Assembly (NCBI GenBank): GCA_001600875.1
Contig: BCLD01000015.1
Coordinates: 810,021-851,540, forward strand
Direction: 5' to 3'
From: Solicoccozyma terricola
Taxonomy: Eukaryota > Basidiomycota > Tremellomycetes > Filobasidiales > Piskurozymaceae
DNA length: 41,520 nucleotides
Of this stretch, positions 33,253 through 41,520 are shown piece by piece; position 1 is the first letter of the stretch, and the number at the start of each line of letters is the position of its first letter. Both the position numbers and the translations under genes were made by a program. The notes under the pieces are model-generated. The model searched no databases and had not been told where the DNA came from. It saw only the letters and a program-made list of their open reading frames with translations.

Positions 33253-34449
33253 CTGAATGACCACTGATGCGCTGCGCTTCAATTCCCCGTTCACACAATG
33301 TCTCGATCCCACTCGCTCACCTTCCACCCGATAGTGGGGGCTGAATGGAGGTGCCCGGAGGTTCGAAGAGGGCCCAGGAAACTATCTCTTTCGTCCGAGC
33401 ATTCGACCCCTCGGAATGCCCGTTTGCAGGCCGCACGCCTCGCTCGCTATGTGGGGAAAAGAAGGGGGGGGGGGGGGGCGGGAACAATAACGTAACACAC
33501 TGGGGGATGCAATGACGCGACATATATCCTCCATTTCATTCTATACAGACCGCTCCATCCTACAACCTTCTATTCACAACGTAAGACTCCTAACATGCAA
33601 TTTAAACGTATTCGCCAACGTATGGTGGACAATTACAAGTGGGGGTTTTGGAAGATGGTGAGTATGGAAATAGATGAGTTTGGTGAGGAGAGCTACTTTC
33701 ATAATCAACAGATGGTGGATTTGAAACGGCGGGTGATTGTCAAGGTGGAAATGGAGGATGAAAGTATGGTCTCTTTGGGTATATAGTTGGTCCATGTAAT
33801 CACAAGACTGGCCATTTCGCTCGAGACTGTTGGGCGCCCTAACCCCTAACCCCTCTTATTCTCAATTGTCAGCTGATTTCCTACATCCCACCATTCTTCC
33901 TGAAGGCCATTGTCCTTGTCCTATCGTTCATGACCAAGCAATCCACTGTTGCATTGTCTTCGTGTCTCACTTCACTTCCTGGGTGCTCGGGCCCGTGTTT
34001 CAAAAGCGTGTCATCTTGACAGGATGTTTAGAACCGAGTGTACGAAAGTTCATTGTGTGGTGACCTTGACGATATCCGTTCAAGCAGAGTAACGTCTCCT
34101 ATTCACGCGAAATTTACTCCAAATCACTGCAGCCATATGCGCATTGAACAAGAATTGAGCAGTGAGGAGAGGGCGATCGGGTTATAACGGGGCAAAATAC
34201 ATGAAACGGGAATGTTGTCCATCTGCGAATGATGCCCTCGACGCCATCCTTGACAAATGAATTGGTTGTTCTTCTACAAAAGCACACCTCTGGCTTGACA
34301 TTCCCTGGATCTTTATAGTCAAAGCAATTGATGACCTGATACCATTCCTTCGGGCAATTGTCCGATTGTCGGGAGGAGTGTCCTACTGTCCGGAGTGATA
34401 GAGCGCTCTAAAGACACGGTTATTTCAACAATCCTCGCACCTGATTTCC
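33253..34449. other. Gene-poor stretch with telomere-like motif
   Basis: About 1.2 kb without a gene I can support. It contains a 15-G homopolymer (33464-33478), a 63-codon open frame at 33595-33786 of no recognisable family followed by a degenerate zinc-knuckle-like peptide, and a telomere-like motif at 33838-33855. The right part would contain the SIP1-like gene's 3' region. Confidence 0.5.
33838..33855. repeat. Short interstitial telomere-like repeat
   Basis: CCCTAACCCCTAACCCCT, about two and a half units of a C3-4TAA repeat like basidiomycete telomeres. Too short to be a telomere; could be a chance match or a healed-break scar. Confidence 0.6.
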
Positions 34450-36955
34450 CTAAAAGGCGACCCGCACGTCCCACGTCTCGTTTTTGCCCGACCCTTCCAC
34501 GTCGATCTCCACCATCCACACGCCCGCGGAGACCTTTCGACTCTGATGCTGAATATTCTCGCCGTCGATGGTTGCCATGAGGTTCGGTTGCTGATCACCA
34601 AAAACGAGGATGCCGAACGTCCCTTCGTGCTTGACGTGCACTTGCAGGTCGCCTTGGGGAAGCGCCGGATTTTAGCTCCTGCCCTCTTCACCACCCTCAC
34701 TCACTGTAATCACCCTGAATTCTATAGGACTCCACGCTCTCCAGCCCCACCAACAAGTTCACCATACCCAAGATTGCGATCCGTGCATCTCCGACCGATC
34801 TTACCGGCACGACCCAAAAACTCTCGCATTCCATCGGGTCGAGTTCCACCTGGAATAGCTCGTCCCGCTCGTCCACCAAGGTCGCACCCGTTTCTCCCGC
34901 CAGTCCCATCTTCCACACCGCCAATTCCTTTCCTCCAAGTGATTCCCGAACATCCTGCCCTCGTAGCACATCCCTGACACGCCCACCATGCACCCGCACA
35001 TTCCACACCGCCATCACCTTCCCCCAGCCACTCCTTGTGGCCGCCCACAACCCTCCTTTGCCTTCAAGTGGGTTCTCCATCAACCTTCCGCCCAACGGCA
35101 CGATCGGTGTCATCGTCTTGACCACCTGCATCACGCCTCGCTTATCCTTGGCCACCATCATCTGCAACAACCTGGTGTCATGCTCCCCCGGCTTGTCGCT
35201 GAGCAATAGCGGCCCTGGGAACAGCACACGAAGCAACGCATGCGCCAACGGCTCTTGAGCTGCCGTCATGAACATGTCGGCGTCGAGGACCATGCAGAGC
35301 TGGCTGGTGAGCAAGGCGGTGTAGATATTGTTGAAAATGTGGGATTGTTGGCAGTGCGGCTTGGCGAGGATTCCAAAGTCGTCCGAGTTCCTGTTTTGGC
35401 GCAAATGAATGATTGAAAGATTGTAACCAACGATTTGCTTTGGTCTTCCTCACCTGAAGACGAATGCCTTGTTGTGGGTGGCCACCCCCAACCCCTGCGC
35501 ACCCCCAAACATCCCATTCGCATGCGCCATACAATGAATCACCCTCCCCACCCCAAACACTTCGTCACTTGCCCTCACAGCGGCGTCCCACATCGCTGTC
35601 CAACACTCCCCTCCCTCGACGTTCTCCAACACCGACATCGCCGCCTGGTTGTCGATCTTGACGAAGGTGACCCCTTCCCCCCGCAGAAACGTGAACCAGT
35701 CCCTCCAAAAGGCGTAGGCGTGGCTTGGAGGTGGGAGGTACCACACGCCACGCTCGCCGGGGGTGTAGGCGACCGGTCCTCCGATCTGATGGCACCCGGC
35801 CAAGAGGCTGCGGTTGACGGGGTACGGGCGGCAACGGTAGCGGTCAACGAGAGGGGAGTCTGGATGAATGGCCGACCAGTAGCCGGCATTGAGACTGCGA
35901 GAAAAAAAAAGAAAAAAGAATCAGACATTACAGCTTCATTGCGCTTTCAGGGACTCACGTCATCCAAACGCCGAACTCGACCTTCTTGACACCCTCCACC
36001 TCGGCGAACCTCGTCTCCAGCTCTTCCGCCAGCTTTTTCAGTGTCATCCCAAGCCCCTCCATCGGCCCAAACCCCCACAGCCCTTGCAACGTCCTCTTGC
36101 TCGCATCGGGTCCATCAAGTCGCTCGTCATGCACATCTTGGTACCCAAACGCCGGCCGTTTGGCTTCGAAAGGCCGAATATCGAGCCAGCCGTCGTCGAG
36201 GATGAACGTTTGTAAGGGGATCATGGTCGAGACCAGAGAGTCAAAGAGGTGCTCAAGGGTTTTCTTGTCGGGTCGGACATCTGCCCAAGACCAATCAGAG
36301 CTTGTCCATCTATTGGCGGGGGGTCTCATCTATTTGGAGGTGTGTCCCACTCACTTTCCCCCAAGCTACTCCACGTACAGAACCCAACACCATCCATCGG
36401 TCCACCTCTCCCCTCCCACTTGATTGGAGCCAGCGCATTTTCCGGTTGTCCCGAAGCCCATGACCTTGCTGTCTTCACCACAGCCTCGACGAGCCGGATG
36501 CCATCCCAGTTGTCGGCGGCCTTACCGATGATGCATGCTACCTTTGCCTTGTCCTCGTCGCTCGAGATCCTCTCAGCTTGCAGAGAGATACCAGTGCCCT
36601 CCCCTTGCCGCTGCGTGGTGACGTGCGAGAGCGCAGACTCTGAGGAGACGGGGAAGACGCATACCAATCCGGAAGAGTCACTGTCTGCTTGCAGGAGGAG
36701 CAGGTGAGTCGATAGATCGGTAGAGAGGTCTCCCAGGGAGTGCAGGTACCGTGGCTCGATCCAAGTCGGTCTGAAGAGAATGCATCAGCTCGCGAATCGC
36801 TTAAAGAACCAATTCACGCACTCGACTCGCTGCCATACCCAGCCTCGCCACTCTCCGGTCTTCAGATCCTCGAGGTCGAGCCCGAAGGTCCCAGTATCTT
36901 CACCGGGCACCAAGGTGAAGTTGAGGACAGTCGTGGTGATGGTGGTGGCCGCCAT
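34450..36955 (-). CDS. GH36 raffinose-synthase/SIP1-like glycoside hydrolase
   Basis: Exons 36955-36822, 36770-36355, 36280-35959, 35894-35454, 35390-34705 and 34652-34450, giving 733 residues. It matches the raffinose synthase / seed imbibition protein branch of family GH36. Marks in order are GFCTWSSLGE, RPDKKTLEHLFDSL, TFILDDGWLDI, LNAGYWSAIHPDSPL, VTFVKIDNQAAMSVL with the predicted nucleophile D372, CMAHANGM, RNSDDFG with the predicted acid/base in D441-D442, and QLCMVLDADMFMT. Plant members transfer or hydrolyse alpha-galactosyl groups; fungal members are poorly characterised, so alpha-galactosidase-type activity is inference. No signal peptide is evident, so it is probably cytosolic. 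The last donor has two in-frame options (A|GTGAGT used; G|GTGATT just upstream). A TATA box lies 60 bp upstream of the ATG. Confidence 0.9.
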
Positions 36956-37640
36956 GGTGTTTTAGCAGGGTGTGTTAGCTGGCGGGACGTGCTGTTGTGG
37001 TGCGACCATGCTGGCTTATATAGAAGACATCATGGAACCAACCATTCATTTCAAGGACGAAGCGCGAGCGTCGAGAAATGTCGGACCCCGGCCGATTTCC
37101 CGCGAGGTTCTCGCCGAAAGAGGTCCGAGCCGTCCGGCATTCCAGTCCCATTCCGAGGCAGATATTGCCCAGGGAAAACGTCCGAGGCTCCTTGTATGGC
37201 TTTAAAGCAGCTGACCGGAGGTGCAAGGAACATACTCTACGCCATTTCTGCCGAGAACGACCTCCTGCATCGAACCTATTCGGGCTCCCAGTTGGGGAGG
37301 CCAATGCCGTAGGTAAAGGAGGGGGGCGCGCCCCCCGGGGGAAGGCACGGTTGCATTTCACGAACAAGTCTGGACAATGGCAAGTTGTTCTGGTGGCTCG
37401 GACGACCAGAAACCTGCGCACAGTATGTAAATAGCCATGTTATTACCCGCCACCAGGCGTCCCATCCTGACCCTGGTGTCGTCGTCGTCTTGGATGTTCT
37501 CGACTTTCCACCACACCCTCCCTCCTAACTTATAGCAGCTTTGCTGCTATCACCTCCAGGGTTTTCACTTCCAGACTAATGTAGGTACATGGCGGTGGAC
37601 TGTGGCTCAATGGTGATACAAACCTTTTTACTCTATCCTC
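36956..37640. other. Intergenic upstream of the SIP1-like gene
   Basis: Contains the SIP1-like promoter at its left end. No gene recognised. It carries a perfect 16-bp palindrome GGGGGGCGCGCCCCCC at 37321-37336. From about 37440 onward the base composition shifts away from that of the genes, marking the start of a repeat-rich block. Confidence 0.5.
37015..37022 (-). promoter_or_regulatory. TATA box of the SIP1-like gene
   Basis: TATATAAG on the minus strand, 60 bp upstream of the start codon at 36955. Confidence 0.55.
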
Positions 37641-37664
37641 CGAGCATAATGGCCATTATGCTCG
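37641..37664. repeat. Perfect 24-bp palindrome
   Basis: Two exact inverted 12-bp halves, CGAGCATAATGG and its reverse complement, with no spacer. The half-site word CATTATGCTC also occurs in every unit of the ~180-bp tandem repeat that starts about 150 bp further right. Confidence 0.9.
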
Positions 37665-37784
37665 TTTGCAGCTCCCACGCCTTGCCACCCGGGCCAAATG
37701 CTGCATCTCACCTTCGCCACCGGCACCTCGGGAGGGAAGGACGCGATGGAAAACGCGCCAAGCCAGATGGTGAGCGAGGCATCC

Positions 37785-38270
37785 TATGGAAGGGTGTTAT
37801 GCTGAAGCACCGGCAGGTAGCCAGGATGCAGGGCTACGTTTTCCATTAACGGCTCTGTTCATTATGCTCATGTCTAAGGGGTCTGCCGGCCGTTTCCAAG
37901 TGGAAAAACGCGAAAACGGCCCAAAAAACGTCGGGAGATGGATTCATGCCAACACGACCCTATGCGACCCTCTTATGCTCGGGTACCCCCAGATAGCTAC
38001 GACTCAGGGCTACCTTCGTCATTAACAGCTCTATTCATTATGCTCATGTCTAGGGGGTCTGCCAGCCATTTGAAAGGGTGAAAACGGCCAAAAAGGTCCA
38101 AATGCAGCCAAAACACCTCCCCAGACACGTTCNTGCCAACANCACCCTATGCGACCCTCTTATGCTCGGGTATCCCCAGATAGCTANAACTCAGGGCTAC
38201 CTTCGCCATTAACAGCTATGTTCATTATGCTCATGTCTAGGGGGTCTCCTAGCTGTTTGAATGCTGAAAA
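37785..38270. repeat. Tandem repeat, ~180-bp period, three units
   Basis: The word GGGCTAC recurs at 37831, 38007 and 38194 (spacings 176 and 187 bp), each followed by CATTAACRGCT and TTCATTATGCTCATGTCTA. Units 1 and 2 also share the line CACCCTATGCGACCCTCTTA or close variants before them. Unit 3 diverges after about 70 bp. Three N bases fall in the array, as expected where reads from similar copies collapse. Confidence 0.85.
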
Positions 38271-39319
38271 ATCGACATTCTCACCTCCAAATTTACCCCC
38301 GTCGAGATTTGAATTTTTTTCAACGCGTAGGAGGAGAGGCCAGGGTTGGCAGATGGTCTCGACACCATTTGGATCACAGATGCCCAGGCTCCTAGGCATC
38401 CCACAGCCATGCAGGTGATATGTACAGGTGCACGTGGTGATTGTGAACATCCTGTATTAAGACGGCACCGAAATGCCCCGGGGAACCATGGAGATATCAA
38501 GGTTTTCCTGTCAGAAAGTCGCGTGAAAAATGCTCCAAGTCCTGCTTTTCAATCACTAGAATCATTCCCTGCTCACAACGGGCTCTTCCCCCACCCACCC
38601 ATGGTATCCAGCATGTGTATCCCTATCAGACCCACATTCTATCAAATTTTCAGGCTGATTATCCCACTTTTGAATGACTTTTACTTGGGACATATTCTGC
38701 ACGGCTGCATCAACCAATTCACACGTGGTTTTTTGGCTGATAATATGTGTACCTTGCGACAGCTGCCCACCGGGCAATATGCAATATAAATGGCTTTGGG
38801 ATAGATATTTATATCGCCCCTGTTTTGTACCATCCAGCCAGTACAAAAAGCATGACAATCAGAGAGACCCCACATCCGCCATCACCATCCCAAATGGGGG
38901 GTGAAAATGACACTCCCTCGGGTCCTGCTACATGAATATTGATGCTAGCCCTTCAGGAATACCGCGGATGCATCGGTGCATCTGTGCTACCCATATGTTG
39001 TTAATGGCTTTGTAGCTAATGCTCTCATCTGGACTGGTCAGAGCTGATGCAAATGTTTTTGAAAATTTTCATGACGCGTCGAAAAAGTCAAGATCAAGAA
39101 TTCCTACTACATGGTCAAGATTGTACCTACAGCTTCGGTAGTCTGTGTTCCCAGGAGCTATCATCCCCCTCTACAACTTTTGTTAAGCAGGGATGGTGAA
39201 ATTCCTAATATTGAGAGACTTTACTGATTCAGCTTTGTTGTCCTCCAGGGATGAGTGATGCTCTCAGCGCTTTGCCACAAAGCTTGGATGACAGATACCA
39301 TTCGTCTCCAGACATTGTG
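38271..39319. other. Non-coding, repeat-flank sequence
   Basis: About 1 kb with no supported gene, more AT-rich than the gene-bearing part. Words such as GCTAATGCTCTCATCTGG near 39015 resemble the junction of the 532-bp repeat (AGCAAATGCTCTGATTTGAG) and may be an older, degraded copy. Confidence 0.5.
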
Positions 39320-40445
39320 TTAAGGAGTCAATAGCAAATGCTCTGTTTTGAGCACTCCAGAGCTTATGCTACTTTGGTCGGGAGACAGTCAGATTGGCCA
39401 CCGGAATGGAATACATGTCATTAATGCACAAACAGACTCAACTTAGAATGGTGATCCCAACGCCTGTAGGGGTTATTTCACCGTTTTAAGTACTTGTATA
39501 GAGAGCTCCAGAGGTGCCCTATCTTTTACAAAAACAAGTGTGGCAGAATTCCAAAGTAAAAACACGGCTGGGGTTACTTAGGGTTAGTGCTTAATACCTC
39601 TGTGGTACAGTCAGTATTGCACTATCTGATTACTAACAATGGCCTAGATGTAGCTCTGGTATGCCCCCACATGTGCTCTATGCATCAGGTAGCAAATGCT
39701 CAATTCTGACGGATGTGCCGAGGGTTTAAGCGGAGAATTTGTGCTTTTTCTGAAAAGTTGCCCTTGCCGCAAATGAGCTTTGCAGATACAGCTAGCCCAC
39801 AAAGTAAATTAGGAGGGTGGACATTCCCTGATCACCCGATATTAACAGCTTGATAGCAAATGCTCTGATTTGAGGTGTCCAGAGCTTGTGCTCCTAGGGT
39901 GGGGTGATGGTCAAGTCATCGAAAAAATCGCCACTCTAAATAATACAGGTCATTAATGCACAAACAGACTCAACTTAGAATGGTGATCCCAACACCTGTA
40001 GGGGTTATTTCACCGTTCTAAGTACTTGTATGGAGAGCTCCAGAGGTGCCCTATCTTTTACAAAAACAAGTGTGGCAGAATTCCAAAGTAAAAACACGGC
40101 TGACCTGACTTAGGGTTAGTGCTTCATACCTCTCTGGTACAGTCAGTATTGCACTATCTGATTACTAACAATGGCCTAAATGTAGCTCTGGTATGCCCCC
40201 ACATGTGCTCTATGCGTCAGGTAGCAAATGCTCAATTCTGACGGATGTGCCGATGGTTTAAGCGGAGAATTTGTGCTTTTTCTGAAAAATCGCCCTCGCC
40301 ACAAATGGCCTTTGTAGGTACAGCTAGCCCACAAAGTAAATTAGGAGGGTGGGCATTCCCTGACCACCCGATATTAACAGCGTGATAGCAAATGCTCTGA
40401 TTTGAGGTGTCCAGAGCTTGTGCTCCTAGGGTGGGGTGACGGTCA
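39320..40445. repeat. Tandem repeat, 532-bp period, two units plus partial third
   Basis: The block starting CATTAATGCACAAACAGACT is found at 39419 and again at 39951, exactly 532 bp apart. It is near-identical for more than 400 bp (shared lines include ACAAAAACAAGTGTGGCAGA and TAGCTCTGGTATGCCCCCAC). The junction word AGCAAATGCTCTG with CCAGAGCTT..GCT occurs three times (near 39335, 39856 and 40387), so a third unit begins and is cut short at about 40445. The first junction copy is the most diverged. There is no significant open frame within the unit. Confidence 0.9.
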
Positions 40446-40883
40446 AAGAGCATTGCCACCGCCACCGAAAATATTCCCTGCCACGTCCGCGGTTCTCACC
40501 TGTTAAGCTGTTTTTCCCACAGTGGTTCTTACTATCTTATCGGATTAATATGACTGATGTCACATATTCCGGATAAACTTATCACTGCATGTGACAGTAT
40601 GACATGCGTTCCAAAGTGCAGAATGTTAAAGTACGCGTCAAATGGAGGTTCCAATTTTTCTTTCCCCTACAAAACTTCCACACCACACATCCGCTACCAC
40701 CACCACCGCACCACCACCGCACCACCACCAGCACCACCATCCAGCATCACCACTGTCCTGACTGTGCAGTGAGTAATAACCTAGTATAGACATTCTTTCC
40801 TTTTTTTTTCTTTTTTTTTTCTTCGGTACGATCCCCCTTCCCTGTACCCCCAACCTTTCTTCTATCATTTCCCACCTGCTATC
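40446..40883. other. Upstream region of the right-edge gene
   Basis: Contains an imperfect (CAC)n-type microsatellite at about 40698-40741 and a pyrimidine tract of T runs at about 40799-40823, followed by CT-rich leader sequence up to the ATG at 40884. These look like promoter features. No other gene seen. Confidence 0.5.
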
Positions 40884-41520
40884 ATGGACGGTATGACATT
40901 TTCAAGACAAGGTTCTACCTCATCTGCTGCTGGGGTTCAAAGAGAACCGGAGTCAGCCAGTGGTTTGGGTGTGTCTGTGGTCAACACCTCGACTCACCTT
41001 GAACCACTGGCAGAAGGCTCTGGAGGAAATGGGACGAGCAGCAGAGAGGTTCAAATGGTTGATCAGGATATGAATGGTACGTCCATTTGCTTTTCAACAC
41101 ATGTGGGTCATGCTAACAATGTTCCACCACTTCTAGTCCACAGCCCTTACGTACAAGGNCCTGCTCTGGAAAGGCTGGGGCTGAAATATCACCCGACTTA
41201 TTGGTTCTTTGTCTGCACCACCTGTGGCAAGACTGTACACCCGCTTCACAACACGGTTGATGAAAGGCATGGAATTGCCATCCACCTGAGAATACATAAA
41301 GTTCACTTCACATTTCAAGAACTCGAGACCATCTTCCTTGAATTTCCTCACCACGACCCAGCATCTAACCAAGGGAATATCAATGCTGTTACTGAATGGC
41401 CTATTCCCTCGTTTTCTTTGGCTCCTGAACCTCACATTGGAGCTTGGTGCACCCGATGCCCACATGGTGGTGTTGAAAAAGCTATCAAAAACCATCTGCG
41501 GAAGGAACATTCAGAAAAAC
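40884..41520 (+). CDS. Partial gene: protein with two C2H2-like fingers (DUF3505 / telomere-linked helicase type)
   Basis: Exons 40884-41076 and 41137 to beyond the window edge; 192 residues are visible. The N-terminal 65 residues are Ser/Gly-rich and probably disordered. Exon 2 contains a block VCTTCGKTVHPLHNT with a downstream HLRIHKVH (Cx2C...Hx3H), then LETIFLEF, and a second block WCTRCPHGGVEKAIKNHLRK followed by EH (Cx2C...Hx4H). A pair of fingers separated by ~80 residues resembles the fungal DUF3505 module, found on its own or in front of RecQ-like telomere-linked helicases and in mobile elements. The C-terminal part needed to decide is outside the window. Base 41159 is N in a wobble position. 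Confidence 0.55.
   Translation, partial: MDGMTFSRQGSTSSAAGVQREPESASGLGVSVVNTSTHLEPLAEGSGGNGTSSREVQMVDQDMNGTSICFSTHVGHANNVPPLLVHSPYVQXPALERLGLKYHPTYWFFVCTTCGKTVHPLHNTVDERHGIAIHLRIHKVHFTFQELETIFLEFPHHDPASNQGNINAVTEWPIPSFSLAPEPHIGAWCTRCPHGGVEKAIKNHLRKEHSEK

Noticed and set aside
33595..33855. Retroelement-like open frame followed by a CCHC zinc-knuckle-like peptide (PCNHKTGHFARDCW)
   Set aside because: The first cysteine spacing is wrong for a CCHC knuckle, the two pieces are in different frames, and no gag or polymerase sequence is near.
37321..37336. 16-bp GC palindrome as a terminator or origin
   Set aside because: Perfect but short, with no repeat elsewhere in the window and no partner motif; kept only as a note in the intergenic entry.
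37440..40883. LTR retrotransposon with the 532-bp repeats as LTRs
   Set aside because: The two copies are directly adjacent (period equals unit length) with no internal coding region between them, so they are tandem repeats, not LTRs.

Overview
The window is nuclear DNA of a basidiomycete fungus, probably an Agaricomycotina yeast-like lineage such as Tremellomycetes. The grounds are intron-dense genes (up to 16 exons, introns mostly 50-120 bp with GTRNGT...YAG ends), basidiomycete families such as the 'macrophage-activating glycoprotein' type, and close packing. Placement below phylum is inference. I rebuilt exon-intron structures by hand: each model given with exons stays in frame across its junctions and ends in a stop, but none has transcript support. 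Scattered N bases and long G/C homopolymers mark weak spots in the assembly.

Layout: 1-4290 holds the divergent pair ISA1 (-, Fe-S cluster assembly) and BNA6 (+, quinolinate phosphoribosyltransferase, NAD synthesis). Each has one intron swollen by the same hairpin-forming repeat. 4340-6630 holds a polytopic membrane protein and mitoribosomal mL46 (both -). 6914-10564 holds an EFM7-like methyltransferase and a 16-exon GT61 glycosyltransferase with apparent 3-nt exons (both +). 10767-18374 holds an intronless SDR (-), an acidic nucleolar-like protein (-), a mitochondrial membrane/coiled-coil protein (+), a PEX11 peroxin with a long N-terminal extension (-), APT1 (-) and a small glycosylated surface protein (+).

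19414-30239 looks like a metabolic gene neighbourhood. It has a 1237-residue fusion of a cholesterol-oxidase-type GMC flavoenzyme with an alpha/beta hydrolase, an ACS-family transporter, a phytanoyl-CoA-dioxygenase-family enzyme and a second ACS-family transporter. Uptake, FAD oxidation, ester or thioester hydrolysis and 2-oxoglutarate-dependent hydroxylation could act on one lipid-like or acidic substrate; this is inference from proximity.

31018-36955 holds a secreted glycoprotein, a decayed C-terminal MFS transporter fragment, a gene-poor stretch with a telomere-like motif, and a GH36 raffinose-synthase/SIP1-like enzyme. From 36956 to the right edge the character changes: palindromes, a ~180-bp tandem repeat, a ~532-bp tandem repeat, and the 5' part of a gene for a protein with two C2H2-like fingers resembling the DUF3505/telomere-linked-helicase type. 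This suggests a mobile-element-rich or subtelomeric flank.
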